A DNA stretch of 64,000 nucleotides from Bin87 sp965207585 (GTDB lineage: Bacteria; Chloroflexota; Dehalococcoidia; Lucifugimonadales; UBA3495). The position numbers and the translations under genes were made by a program. Location: positions 2,976,001-3,040,000 of the forward strand of contig CBDBMT010000003.1 in the NCBI GenBank assembly GCA_965207585.1. The letters run 5' to 3'. A model generated the notes under the pieces. That model was not told where the DNA came from. It saw nothing but the letters and a program-made list of their open reading frames with translations, and did no database searches. Below are positions 54,529 through 63,472 of the stretch, piece by piece. How positions within the stretch are numbered: position 1 is the first letter of the stretch; the number at the start of each line of letters is the position of its first letter.

Positions 54529-55953
54529 ATGGCAGGAAGCAACGACATCGCACTGATGGCGCACCTTCTCCGTCGGGCGGGCTTCAGCGCCAGCCGCGAC
54601 GAGATCGAAGCCGCCGCTGCGAGAGGCTATGACACTGTGGTGGAGGAGCTGCTGAACCCCGGTTCTACCTCGGGCGTCGAAGACGACATCATGCTCCGCT
54701 ACCATCCGACCTACAACCACCCGGGCGCCATCGAGATCAACATCCAGAACTGGGTGTATCGCATGGTCAACACCGAGTACCAGCTCAAGGAGAAAATGGC
54801 CCTCTTCTGGCACATGATCTTCTGCGCTGGCCATTCCAAGATCGACTCCGGCGAAGAAATGGGCCGGATGATCCAGATGTTCCGGGACCAGGGCATGGGC
54901 AACTTCCGGGAATTGCTGATGGAACTGTCCACCAGCCCGGGGATGGTCTATTACCTGGACAACTGCGAGAGCCACAAGACGGCCATCAACGAGAACTACG
55001 GCCGTGAGCTGCTCGAGCTGTTCTCCATGGGCGTCGGCATGAACGAGGAGTTCAACTACTCCGAAGACGATGTCAAGGCCACCGCCCGAGCGTTCACCGG
55101 CTGGAACATCGCTCCGCCGTACCCGCCCTTCCCCTATGGCCGCAGCCCCTGGGAATTCCGGTTCGACCCCGCCGACCATGACGACGAAGAGAAAACCTTC
55201 CTGGGTCGCACGGGCAACTGGAATGGCGACGACATTCTGGACATCATCGCTGAGCAGAAGGCGACCGCCCGGTTCATCTCCCGCCATATGTACAACTACT
55301 TCGTCGCCGACGAGGTTCCGGTTCCCAGTTGGCGGCAAACTCCGCCGAAGGACGAGGCCCTGTTGGGCGCGCTGGAGCAGACGTACTTCGACAGCGGTTA
55401 CAACATCACCGAAATGCTTCGCACCCTTTTCAATTCCGACGCCTTCAAGAACGCCCGCTATACCAAGGTGAAGAACCCGGCCGAGATGGTGGCCGGCACC
55501 CTGCGCATGGTCGGCGACCATCGGGACGAGATCAAGCCCGGTATGTTCGAGCTGAGCCAGGAGCCCAAGTACATGGGCATGGACCTGATGAATCCGCCCA
55601 CCGTCGAAGGCTGGCACACCGGCCACGAATGGATCGACTCCGGCACGTTGGTGGAGCGAATCAACTTCGCCGCCGACTACCTGGGCCGTACCGATCTGCC
55701 CGGCGTACAGAGCATGATTTCCAGGCTCATGGACCAAGGAGACAGCCTGTCCCCTGAGCGGTTCGTGGACACCTGCGCTGACCTGGTTGGCTGCAACAAC
55801 CTCGCCGAGGACACCCGTGATCAGCTGATTGCCCACGCCGGTCGCGGTGGCGATCTCACTCACAGCAGTGACGCCGAGCGCGCCGAGTTCGCCCGCCGCT
55901 CCGGCGAGATGTTCCAGATCATTGCCTCCACCTCGGAGTTCCAGTTCGAATAA
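54529..55953 (+). CDS. DUF1800 family protein
   Basis: 474 residues, ATG after AAAGGAGG. Opens with ALMAHLLRRAGFSASRDEIEA, typical of DUF1800; KMALFWHMIFCAGHSKID and SCHKT-like NCESHKTAINENYGRELLELFSMG are hallmark segments, as is ARAFTGWNI. No signal peptide is visible. DUF1800 proteins nearly always pair with a DUF1501 protein, as here; proposed to work in extracellular or surface processes but unproven. Confidence 0.9.
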   Translation: MAGSNDIALMAHLLRRAGFSASRDEIEAAAARGYDTVVEELLNPGSTSGVEDDIMLRYHPTYNHPGAIEINIQNWVYRMVNTEYQLKEKMALFWHMIFCAGHSKIDSGEEMGRMIQMFRDQGMGNFRELLMELSTSPGMVYYLDNCESHKTAINENYGRELLELFSMGVGMNEEFNYSEDDVKATARAFTGWNIAPPYPPFPYGRSPWEFRFDPADHDDEEKTFLGRTGNWNGDDILDIIAEQKATARFISRHMYNYFVADEVPVPSWRQTPPKDEALLGALEQTYFDSGYNITEMLRTLFNSDAFKNARYTKVKNPAEMVAGTLRMVGDHRDEIKPGMFELSQEPKYMGMDLMNPPTVEGWHTGHEWIDSGTLVERINFAADYLGRTDLPGVQSMISRLMDQGDSLSPERFVDTCADLVGCNNLAEDTRDQLIAHAGRGGDLTHSSDAERAEFARRSGEMFQIIASTSEFQFE

Positions 55954-56057
55954 TCGGCTGACCCAATTGTACGTGGCCGGTTCGGTCCAAAGGCAAATAT
56001 TCAGAGCCGGCCACCCAGCATCGCAACGACCAGCCACACATCACGGAGGACTATCAA

Positions 56058-57197
56058 ATGGTCTCTACCAACAAAGACAATGTTCTGGTGGTGCTCTCGC
56101 TCTCCGGCGGGAACGACGGCCTGAACACCGTCATTCCCTATAACGATGGCCACTACCGCGACTTTCGCCCGGCACTGGGCGTTCCCGCCGAAGCGATCTT
56201 GGACCTGAACGGGGAGATCGGCCTGCATCCGACCATGGGCCCCCTGAAGCAGTACTGGGACGAGGGCAAGCTCGCCGTCTTCGTGGGCATCGGCTACGCC
56301 AACCCGTCCTACAGCCACTTCCGCAGCATGGACATCTGGCACACCTGTGAGCCGGACACCATCGGCACCGAGGGCTGGCTGGGGCAGGTCATCAAGGAGC
56401 TGGACCCCAATAACGAAGGGCAGGGCATCACCGGCGTGAACTTCGGCCGCGGCCTGCCTCGCGCCTTGGCCAAGGAAGGCGTACCGGTCGCTTCCGTCGG
56501 CAACCTCGAGACCTACGGTCTGCTCACCGGGATCGAGGGCGATGACCAGCGCGCCGAGGCCCTGGACCTCTTCAGCAAGATTTACGCCCCGACCGTCGGG
56601 CAGGGTTTCGTCAACGATTACCTGCGCTCCACGGGCACCTACGCCCGCATCGGCGCCGACATCCTGGCCACCGCGCCGCCGAAGTACACCTCCAATGTGG
56701 AGTACTCGAGCAGCACCGTCGGCCAGTACATGAAGAACATCGCGCAGACCCACCTCGCTGATCTGGGAACCCGCGTGCTGTTCACCACCAGCCCTTACAA
56801 CGGCTTTGACACCCACGCCAACCAGGCCACCGACCACGCCCGTCTTTGGACCGACGTGTCCGCCAACGTCGACACCTTCATCACCGACCTGCGGGAGCAT
56901 GACGCCAGTGACAACGTCATCACGTTCATGTTCTCCGAGTTCGGCCGCCGCATCGGCGACAACGGCTCCGGCACCGACCACGGCGCCGGCTCCGTGGCCT
57001 TCGCCATCGGCGAAAAAGTCAAGGGCGGCATCTACGGGGTCTATCCTTCCCTGGCTCCGGCCGATCAGGAAGAGGGCGGCAACCTCAGGTCCAATATGGA
57101 CTTCCGCCAGGTTTACGCCACCATCCTGGAAGATTGGATGGGTCTCGACTCCAACCCCATCAACCGTGGCGTCTTCGAGAAGGTTCCCTTCCTGTAG
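56058..57197 (+). CDS. DUF1501 family protein
   Basis: 379 residues, GGAGG upstream. Starts directly with NVLVVLSLSGGNDGLNTVIP, the conserved DUF1501 opening that resembles the metal/sulfatase-like N-terminus of alkaline-phosphatase-superfamily enzymes. TFMFSEFGRRIGDNGSGTDHGAGSV carries the D-H metal-type motif. Unlike most relatives it lacks a Tat signal peptide in front. Operon partner of the DUF1800 gene, 104 bases upstream. Confidence 0.88.
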   Translation: MVSTNKDNVLVVLSLSGGNDGLNTVIPYNDGHYRDFRPALGVPAEAILDLNGEIGLHPTMGPLKQYWDEGKLAVFVGIGYANPSYSHFRSMDIWHTCEPDTIGTEGWLGQVIKELDPNNEGQGITGVNFGRGLPRALAKEGVPVASVGNLETYGLLTGIEGDDQRAEALDLFSKIYAPTVGQGFVNDYLRSTGTYARIGADILATAPPKYTSNVEYSSSTVGQYMKNIAQTHLADLGTRVLFTTSPYNGFDTHANQATDHARLWTDVSANVDTFITDLREHDASDNVITFMFSEFGRRIGDNGSGTDHGAGSVAFAIGEKVKGGIYGVYPSLAPADQEEGGNLRSNMDFRQVYATILEDWMGLDSNPINRGVFEKVPFL

Positions 57198-57219
57198 GCC
57201 ATCGGTAACGCAACGAACG

Positions 57220-57252
57220 CGGCGGGGTATTTCCCTGGGAAAAACTCCGCCG
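57220..57252. terminator. Hairpin between DUF1501 and NHL genes
   Basis: A long imperfect stem starting CGGCGGGGT and ending ACTCCGCCG, extended inside by TTTCC/GGAAA. No T run follows, so it may be a weak terminator or an RNA stability element. Confidence 0.35.
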
Positions 57253-57290
57253 TATCCTGACCACTGACGACCGACACGAGAGGGAAGTCT

Positions 57291-58295
57291 ATGAGTACCC
57301 ATCTGTTTGGCCTTGTGGACACGGCCTTCACCTATAGCCACTCCGTGGGCCGCAACGAGTTCAACGGCACCGGGTTCCGCAATCCGGTGGACATGGCTGT
57401 GGATGCCGAAGGCAAGATCTACGTCCTCAATCGCTCCTATGAAAACCGCCCGGACGGCGTGCATGTGACAATCGCGACTCTGAACGAAGAGCTGGTGGGC
57501 GAGTTCAGCAAGTTCGGCGAAGATCCCGGCGATATGTACTGGCCCAGTTCTTGCGCGCTGGACAGCGAGGGCAACCTGTACGTTGCCGACGAATACCTGA
57601 ACCGCGTTACCATCTTCAACGAGGACGGTGACTACATATCCCATTGGGGTACCGCCGGCGATGGCCCCGGGGAGTTCAACGGCCCCTCGGGCATCAGGAT
57701 CGACGGGGACACGCTATGGCTGGTGGATGCCAAGAACCACCGCATCCAGAGTTACGGGCTGGACGGCACGTTCAAGAGCCAGTTCGGCGAGTTCGGCAGC
57801 GGCAACGGACAGTTCAATATGCCTTGGGGCATCTGTCTGGACAAGGACGGCCTTGTTTATGTTGCCGACTGGCGCAACGACCGTATCCAGGTGTTCAACC
57901 AGGACGGCGAGTGGCAGGCCAGTTATGGCTCAAGCGGCGATGGCCCCGGCCAGTTCAAGCGGCCCAACGCCGTTTCCGTGGACAACGACGGCGATATCTA
58001 CGTCTGTGATCGGGAGAACGACCGGGTGCAGATATTGGCTCCTGACGGACGGTTCCGCGCTCAATTGAAGGGAGACTACACCCTTTCCGAGTGGGGCAAG
58101 ACCAAGCTCAACTCCAACCCGGACATGATCCGCCAGCGGACCATGGCAATCACCCACGACGGCGGCGCATTCGAGAAGGCGTTTGCCAACCCGTGCGCGG
58201 TGCATGTGTCTGACTCCGGACAGATTGCCATCATCGACCACACCCGTGGCCGCATCCAAGTCTACCAGAAGGAAAAGGAACCCGTGCTGCTCTAG
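57291..58295 (+). CDS. NHL-repeat beta-propeller protein
   Basis: 334 residues, ATG after GAGAGGGA. Six or so NHL-type blades, each with a GEFNGPSGI or GQFNMPWGI-like start and a L-x-V-A-D-x-x-N-x-R-I/V core (LYVADEYLNRVTIF, VYVADWRNDRIQVF, IYVCDRENDRVQIL). No signal peptide or enzymatic motif. Such propellers bind proteins or ligands, or act as lactonase-like enzymes. Third gene after DUF1800/DUF1501; a strong terminator follows. Confidence 0.82.
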   Translation: MSTHLFGLVDTAFTYSHSVGRNEFNGTGFRNPVDMAVDAEGKIYVLNRSYENRPDGVHVTIATLNEELVGEFSKFGEDPGDMYWPSSCALDSEGNLYVADEYLNRVTIFNEDGDYISHWGTAGDGPGEFNGPSGIRIDGDTLWLVDAKNHRIQSYGLDGTFKSQFGEFGSGNGQFNMPWGICLDKDGLVYVADWRNDRIQVFNQDGEWQASYGSSGDGPGQFKRPNAVSVDNDGDIYVCDRENDRVQILAPDGRFRAQLKGDYTLSEWGKTKLNSNPDMIRQRTMAITHDGGAFEKAFANPCAVHVSDSGQIAIIDHTRGRIQVYQKEKEPVLL

Positions 58296-58319
58296 TGACC
58301 CGGCGGCAGTTCCGAAGCA

Positions 58320-58352
58320 GTAGGGGCGAATGTTTATTCGCCCCTACTTTTT
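58320..58352 (+). terminator. Strong rho-independent terminator after the NHL gene
   Basis: 12-bp perfect stem GTAGGGGCGAAT/ATTCGCCCCTAC with loop GTTT, followed by TTTTT. Its GTAGGGGCGAA arm resembles a hairpin sequence widely repeated in bacterial intergenic DNA, so it may also be a mobile repeat copy. Confidence 0.9.
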
Positions 58353-58404
58353 GTGTCCGGCTCTCAGGCGTCCGGGAAGCCCTGGTTCTGCCAATGGTCA
58401 GGCG

Positions 58405-58758
58405 TCACCCTTCCGGCCCCTTGGGCATCCCCGCATCAATCCACGCGGCGATCTCAGCCGCCTCGGCTCGCGATAGGAACGGGCCGCGCAGTGGCATCCG
58501 GCCAAAGGTCCCGCAGCCCAGGCGCAGCGAGCGTACCAGGTGTGTTTCGGCGCCCGGCACTCCCGGCTCAATGGACGGATAACCGTTGAGCACGGACGCG
58601 GCCAACTCCTCCGGCGTTTCCCACCAGTATTCGTGGATGCCGGGGTAGGGCTGTCGACCGTGCCGCTCTATCCAGCGGTCCATGATAACGTCGAGCAGTT
58701 CTTTGACCCTGGGCCAGTAGACGGGCGCGGCTTCGTTCGTGTTGGCGTCTGTGCTCAT
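58405..58758 (-). CDS. Conserved-looking small protein, unknown
   Basis: 117 residues, ATG at 58758. Helical N-terminal half (WPRVKELLDVIMDRWIERHG), a W/P-rich centre (YPGIHEYWWETPEELAAS) and a C-terminal motif RGPFLSRAEAAEIAAWIDAG followed by MPKGPEG, reminiscent of the last helix of cytochrome c-like domains, but no CxxCH heme site is present. Soluble. Function unknown. Confidence 0.5.
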   Translation of the reverse strand: MSTDANTNEAAPVYWPRVKELLDVIMDRWIERHGRQPYPGIHEYWWETPEELAASVLNGYPSIEPGVPGAETHLVRSLRLGCGTFGRMPLRGPFLSRAEAAEIAAWIDAGMPKGPEG

Positions 58759-58799
58759 TTGGTCGCGGTCTCCGGTGAATAATGTTGACTTTTTCCGTC

Positions 58800-58819
58800 A
58801 TTCCCGCGAAAGCGGGAAT
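58800..58819. repeat. Small palindromic repeat-like hairpin
   Basis: ATTCCCGC-GAAA-GCGGGAAT, a perfect 8-bp stem with GAAA tetraloop, in the gap between two minus-strand genes. The form resembles REP-type intergenic repeats. No T run, so not a standard terminator. Confidence 0.55.
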
Positions 58820-58825
58820 CTATAA

Positions 58826-59332
58826 TCAGCGCGGATGTTCTTGAACCGATTCGCGCTGCAGAAGCTCGATGGCGTGGGGCAACACCGGGAGTATGACATC
58901 AAGGCATTCGCCGACGCCACGAGGGCTCCCGGGAAGCGTGATGATCAGCGTGTGGCCGCGAATGCCGACCACCGACCGGCTCAGCATTGCCATGGGCGTG
59001 AACTTGAGGGTCTGCGCCCGCATCGTTTCGGCCATGCCCGGAACCTCGCGGTCCATGGCACGACGGGCGGCTTCTGGAGTGACGTCCCGCCGTCCCATGC
59101 CGGTTCCTCCGGTGCTGACGATAAGATCTACCTCTCCGGAATCCGCCCACGCAGCGATTCTGTCGGTGATGGTCTCGGCGTCGTCCGACACTATTTCATA
59201 GCGGACTTCCTCGTAGTCAGGCGGGGGCAGCTTGTCGCGAATGGCCTGTCCGCCGGTGTCTTCCCGCTCGCCACGGGCGCCGGAACTGCTGATGGTCAGA
59301 ATTGCCAGACGGTACATATCGCGGATCGGCAT
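58826..59332 (-). CDS. Molybdenum cofactor biosynthesis protein MoaB/Mog
   Basis: 168 residues from ATG 59332 (an in-frame start at 59371 is not conserved-looking). Molybdopterin-binding MoCF domain: LAILTISSSGARGEREDTGG, VDLIVSTGGTGMGRRDVTPEA and TLPGSPRGVGECLDVILP. Adenylates molybdopterin before Mo insertion. The nearby coxSLM enzyme needs this cofactor, though the genes are 9 kb apart and not in one operon. Confidence 0.88.
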   Translation of the reverse strand: MPIRDMYRLAILTISSSGARGEREDTGGQAIRDKLPPPDYEEVRYEIVSDDAETITDRIAAWADSGEVDLIVSTGGTGMGRRDVTPEAARRAMDREVPGMAETMRAQTLKFTPMAMLSRSVVGIRGHTLIITLPGSPRGVGECLDVILPVLPHAIELLQRESVQEHPR

Positions 59333-59536
59333 GGTTGGTGCGGCGTGGTATAACGGGCGCAATGATACCACACGTGAATGAATATTCAGACACGGGGAAG
59401 GTCGCGGCCGGGCTCCGTCGTTGACACTGCAAATGGGCAGTACGTATAGTTATCAGGGCCTCTCGAACCGTCGTCGCCGGCCGTTTGATCGGCCAGCGGC
59501 AGCTCAGCACTTTGCCCATGGTGACGTGATATCTGC

Positions 59537-59875
59537 ATGAGCTCAGAACCCACTAATTGCGTGTTCTGCGAAATCGTGGCCGGCCGCGAACCGGCGCGGA
59601 TTCGCTATCTGGACAATGACCTGATCGCCATCGTTAACCGGCTGACGTGGGTGCCGGTAATGCTGCTGGTGATGCCTCGCCAGCACATGTCGCAGCTGGA
59701 GATGTGGAGCAATGGGATAATGTCGCGGCTTGGCGACGTGGCCGCAACCCTGGGTTGCATGTACTGCCCCAACGGCTTCCGCATACTGTCCAACTTCGGT
59801 TACGACGGTTTGCAGAGCCAACCCCACGGACACCTTCACGTCATTGGCGGTCAGTTCCTGGGCCACTACGCCTGA
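59537..59875 (+). CDS. HIT-family protein
   Basis: 112 residues. Nucleotide hydrolase/transferase of the histidine triad family. N-terminal CVFCEIVAGREPARI has the zinc Cys pair of many HIT proteins. The triad HGHLH (97-101, H-x-H-x-H) ends the chain, with the normal post-triad helix missing or very short. Likely hydrolyses AMP-lysine or dinucleotide substrates. Starts ATG 59537. Confidence 0.85.
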   Translation: MSSEPTNCVFCEIVAGREPARIRYLDNDLIAIVNRLTWVPVMLLVMPRQHMSQLEMWSNGIMSRLGDVAATLGCMYCPNGFRILSNFGYDGLQSQPHGHLHVIGGQFLGHYA

Positions 59876-59922
59876 CACCGTCTCGACTTCGACACCCATG
59901 AACCCAAGGAGACCTCTACGTT

Positions 59923-60711
59923 ATGCCTGAAACCGTGCTCTACGAAAAGACCGGGACCGACAACCACGTGGCGATTATCACGCTCAATCGGCCCGAATCT
60001 TCCAACGCCATCAACCGGCAGCTTCGCCGGGAACTGCGTGACGTGATCGACCACTTCGATAACGAGGACGACGAGGCCTGGGTCGCAGTCATTACCGGCT
60101 CCGGCCGCAACTTCTGCGCCGGCCGCGACCTGAAAGAACGCGCCGCCGACAACGCCGAGGGCGTTCAGGCGCGGGCTGAGAACAGCATGTCGCCCAATAA
60201 GCCCCACATGTGGGAGAGGCCCGTGAAGCCCCTGGTGGCCGCGGTCAATGGCGCCGCCGCCGCCGGCGGTTGGTCCATCGCCCAGATGTGCGACGTGCGC
60301 CTGGCTGCGGACAACGCTCGCCTCGGTATCACCGAGACCAAGTGGAGCCTCATGCCGCCTTTTGCGGTGGAACTCACCAAGATGATCGGCATCTCCAACG
60401 TCCTGGAACTGGTGATGACCGCCGACCTGCTTCCTGCCGAGCGGGTCAAGGAAATGGGCTTTCTGAACAAGGTGGTGCCCGCGGATGAACTGGTGCCCGA
60501 AGCTGTCAAAATGGCGGAGAGCATCGCTCAGAACGCCCCACTCGCGGTTCGGACCATCAAGGACCTGGCCTACAGCAGCTTGGACATGTCCATCGCCGAA
60601 ATCAGCGCCAAGACCTACGTGGCCTACGATTACATCCTGACCACCCAGGATAGCAAAGAGGGCCCGCGGGCCTTCGCCGAAAAGCGTCGCCCAAACTGGC
60701 AGCTCAAGTAG
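59923..60711 (+). CDS. Enoyl-CoA hydratase/isomerase family protein
   Basis: 262 residues, AAGGAGA upstream. Crotonase fold: oxyanion-hole segments SGRNFCAGRDLKERA and NGAAAAGGWSIAQMCDVRLA, then DLLPAERVKEMGFLNKVVP. Acts on enoyl-CoA esters, plausibly in the acyl-CoA degradation suggested elsewhere in the window. A hydrolase gene and an LLM oxidoreductase follow. Confidence 0.9.
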   Translation: MPETVLYEKTGTDNHVAIITLNRPESSNAINRQLRRELRDVIDHFDNEDDEAWVAVITGSGRNFCAGRDLKERAADNAEGVQARAENSMSPNKPHMWERPVKPLVAAVNGAAAAGGWSIAQMCDVRLAADNARLGITETKWSLMPPFAVELTKMIGISNVLELVMTADLLPAERVKEMGFLNKVVPADELVPEAVKMAESIAQNAPLAVRTIKDLAYSSLDMSIAEISAKTYVAYDYILTTQDSKEGPRAFAEKRRPNWQLK

Positions 60712-60763
60712 CCTGCTCACCTGACGACACCCGTTTTCACCGGCATTTTCAAGGAGACGCGCC

Positions 60764-61606
60764 ATGACCACACAAGTACAACCCAAGAGCCGGACCGTCA
60801 CCGCCAATGGCATCAACCTGCATTATCTCGATTGGGGCGCCGAGGGCAATCCGCCGCTGGTATTGCTGCACGGCCTGCGCGGGCACGCCAATGTCTGGGC
60901 CGACGTGGCCGAATCGCTGTGCGGCGACTACCACGTCTATGCCCTGGATCAGCGCGGCCGCGGCGACACTGACCACGCTCCCGGCGGCGACTACTCTACT
61001 GAGGCGTTCGTGGCCGACCTGATCGGGTTCGTGGACGCCATCGGCCTGGACAAGTTCGTCCTGTTCGGCCATTCCATGGGCGGCCGCAACAGCATGGCCT
61101 TCGCCGGCGCGCATCCGGAAAGGCTGGAACGCCTGTGCATCGTTGACATCGGTCCGCGCATTGAGCCTGCCGGCGGCAATCGCATCACTGAGGAACTGCG
61201 TGCCATCCCGCCGCACTTCGATAGCTTTGAGGACGCCCTCGCCCATGTCCAGGGCGGGAACCGGTTCGCTTCTGAGGTGGTGATGCGCCGTCGCCTGGCG
61301 GGTCAGACCCGGCAGTTGCCTGATGGCAAGCTTGGTTGGAAGTTTGATCCGGCGATCCGTGAGCAACGCATCAACGGCACCGCCGCTCCGGCGACAGACC
61401 TGTGGCCTGCGCTGGGAAACATCACGTGCCCGACCCTGGTCGTGCGGGGAACGGAGACCGACTTGCTTACCCAGGAGACCGCGGATCAGATGGTGTCAAC
61501 CCTGGCCCAGGGCAGCACGGTCAACATTGAGCGGGCCGGGCACATGGTGTTTGAGGACAACCCGTCCGATTTCATCGCCGCCGTAAAGTCCTGGCTGGCG
61601 AGCTAG
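60764..61606 (+). CDS. Alpha/beta hydrolase
   Basis: 280 residues, AAGGAG upstream. Oxyanion LLHGLRGHANVW, nucleophile VLFGHSMGGRNSM (Ser), acid segment LVVRGTETDLL and His ERAGHMVFEDNP. Close in style to 3-oxoadipate enol-lactone and epoxide-type hydrolases; possibly cleaves a product of the neighbouring enoyl-CoA or oxygenase reaction. Confidence 0.87.
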   Translation: MTTQVQPKSRTVTANGINLHYLDWGAEGNPPLVLLHGLRGHANVWADVAESLCGDYHVYALDQRGRGDTDHAPGGDYSTEAFVADLIGFVDAIGLDKFVLFGHSMGGRNSMAFAGAHPERLERLCIVDIGPRIEPAGGNRITEELRAIPPHFDSFEDALAHVQGGNRFASEVVMRRRLAGQTRQLPDGKLGWKFDPAIREQRINGTAAPATDLWPALGNITCPTLVVRGTETDLLTQETADQMVSTLAQGSTVNIERAGHMVFEDNPSDFIAAVKSWLAS

Positions 61607-61625
61607 ACCTGCGGAGCGCAAAAAC

Positions 61626-61659
61626 AGGCCCGGTCCCGGTGACGCGCGGGATCGGGCCT
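61626..61659. terminator. Hairpin after the alpha/beta hydrolase gene
   Basis: 13-bp stem from AGGCCCGGTCCCG to CGGGATCGGGCCT with one G-T pair and an 8-base loop, 19 bases after the hydrolase stop. The plus-strand tail CCTTCG is not T-rich, while the minus strand has TGTTTTTG, so it works best as a minus-strand or bidirectional element. Confidence 0.55.
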
Positions 61660-61721
61660 CCTTCGTGCTAAAATCCGATCATCCGGCCTTACAGGCCAAC
61701 CTGCCGCCGAGGTAGCCCCCA

Positions 61722-62945
61722 ATGAAAATTTCATTCTTCCATCTCATGCCCTATCAGGACCTGCCGGACGATTTCGCGCAGCAGCATCACTCGGCCTGGG
61801 TCGACCTGCCCAACGAGAACTTCGACCCAGCCAAAGGCAACGAGTACTACGCTCAGTACATCGACCAGTTGCGCTACGCCGACGAGGTCGGGTTCGACGG
61901 CATCTGCGTCAATGAGCACCACAACAATGCCTACGGCATCATGCCGTCGCCCAACCTGATCGCGTCGGTGCTGGCCAACTCCACGAACAACGGCGCAGTG
62001 ATCGTGCTGGGGAACAGCCTGGCCCTTTACAACCCGCCCGTGCGCGTCGCCGAAGAGATGGCGATGCTCGACGTCATTTCCAACGGACGCTTGGTCGCCG
62101 GATTCCCGGTGGGAACCGCCATGGACACAACGTTCTCCTACGGCCAGGTGCCCATCACGCTGCGTGATCGGCACACCGAGGCGCACGACGTCATCATGCA
62201 GGCGTGGACGCAGCACCAGCCGACAATTTTCAACGGCAAGTACAACAAGCTGCGCTACATCAGCATCTGGCCACGCCCGATGCAGGAGCCACATCCGCCG
62301 GTGTGGATCCCCGGCTCCGGCAGCCTTGAGACGTGGGACTGGGTATTGGATCGGGACTACGTCTACTGCTACCTGTCCTACTACGGCTACCTGCGAGGCC
62401 ACAACATCGTCAAGGGCTATTGGGAGCGCTGCGCCGAGCGGGGCGTAGACGACAACCCTCACCGCCTGGGGTTCCTGCAGCTCGTGTGCGTCTCCGAGAC
62501 CGACGAGCAGGCGGAAAAGGACTACGAGCAGCACGTGAAGTATTTCTACGAGAAAATGCTGCGCGTGTATCCGCCCTTCGCCGAATCGCCCGGCTATCGG
62601 TCGCTGGAATCCATCCGCAAATCCCTGCGTCCGCAGATGGGCGAAGAGGCGCAGCGCACCGCTCAGGAGAATAGCTGGAAAGACTACATCGATCAGGGCC
62701 ACGTCATCGGTGGCAGCCCCGAGACCGTGCGACGCAAGCTGACCGAAGCCTGCGAGTTGCTTCGCATCGGACACCTCATGGTGTTGCTCCAGATTGGAAG
62801 CATGCCACCTGAACTCGTTCGCAAGAACACCGACCTGTTCGCCAGCGAAGTGATGCCCCACATGAAGGGTCTCTTCAACGAGTACGACGACCCGTGGTGG
62901 CCCGAGCGTCTGAAGTCGACCACCGCCGAAGCCGTCGGCGACTGA
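61722..62945 (+). CDS. LLM-class flavin-dependent oxidoreductase
   Basis: 407 residues, GAGGT upstream. Luciferase-like TIM barrel: ISFFHLMPYQDLPDDF, VGFDGICVNEHHNNAYG, ISNGRLVAGFPVGTAMDTT, and the later WIPGSGSLETWDW and DYIDQGHVIGGSPETVRR. A different subfamily from the SsuD-like protein at 12091. Likely an FMN- or F420-dependent monooxygenase; the substrate is unknown. Heads a three-gene run with a HEPN-like gene and a peroxiredoxin-like selenoprotein gene. Confidence 0.88.
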   Translation: MKISFFHLMPYQDLPDDFAQQHHSAWVDLPNENFDPAKGNEYYAQYIDQLRYADEVGFDGICVNEHHNNAYGIMPSPNLIASVLANSTNNGAVIVLGNSLALYNPPVRVAEEMAMLDVISNGRLVAGFPVGTAMDTTFSYGQVPITLRDRHTEAHDVIMQAWTQHQPTIFNGKYNKLRYISIWPRPMQEPHPPVWIPGSGSLETWDWVLDRDYVYCYLSYYGYLRGHNIVKGYWERCAERGVDDNPHRLGFLQLVCVSETDEQAEKDYEQHVKYFYEKMLRVYPPFAESPGYRSLESIRKSLRPQMGEEAQRTAQENSWKDYIDQGHVIGGSPETVRRKLTEACELLRIGHLMVLLQIGSMPPELVRKNTDLFASEVMPHMKGLFNEYDDPWWPERLKSTTAEAVGD

Positions 62946-62947
62946 CA

Positions 62948-63472
62948 ATGCCAACGCCACTGACCTTCTCTGACAGCGACGTCGCTGATGCCGTGGCCCG
63001 GGGCCTGGCGGCCGCCAGGGACCCGGCTCAGCCGGCGGTGGATTCGGGAAGGTCCCCTGGGAAATACGCGCAACTCAGCGACGATTTCCGGGCCAGCGCC
63101 TGGCGGCACCTCAACGATGACGGGGATTTGCCCCAGGCTTCCAGCAAGGCTTGGGGCATGGTTGCTGAGACCATCAAGGCTGTCAGCGCCCGGCACGGCG
63201 GGATTATCCATGCCCACCGTTCCATCTGGCTTGTACTCCGTGAATTGTCAAATCTGGCCGGTGAATCAGGCAAAACTGATACGGCAAACTGGCTGAGAAA
63301 TTCATTTGGTGTCGCCCGTACACTGCATAGCAATTTCTATGAAGATGAAGCGGATGCTGGAGATGTGATTGCTGGTCTCCAACTGTGCGAAGAGCTATCC
63401 GACCGTCTTTATGAACTGTTCTGGCCTGATCGTCCCAGCGGCGAAACCGGGCTCGATGACGAGGGACAATGA
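62948..63472 (+). CDS. HEPN/PaREP1-like protein
   Basis: 174 residues from ATG 62948, two bases after the LLM stop. Core YAQLSDDFRASAWRHLNDDG, SSKAWGMVAETIKAVSARHG and ICAHRSIW-like GGIIHAHRSIW; RHGGIIH gives R-x5-H. C-terminal helices ANWLRNSFGVARTLHSNFYE and LCEELSDRLYELF are typical of HEPN helical bundles. Its stop codon overlaps the start of the Sec-peroxiredoxin gene, suggesting coupling. No toxin partner identified. Confidence 0.6.
   Translation: MPTPLTFSDSDVADAVARGLAAARDPAQPAVDSGRSPGKYAQLSDDFRASAWRHLNDDGDLPQASSKAWGMVAETIKAVSARHGGIIHAHRSIWLVLRELSNLAGESGKTDTANWLRNSFGVARTLHSNFYEDEADAGDVIAGLQLCEELSDRLYELFWPDRPSGETGLDDEGQ

Noticed and set aside
53551..56037. 828-residue open frame on the minus strand
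   Set aside because: It runs through both the ISAs1 transposase end and the DUF1800 gene, has no family motifs and is the antisense shadow of real plus-strand genes in high-GC DNA.
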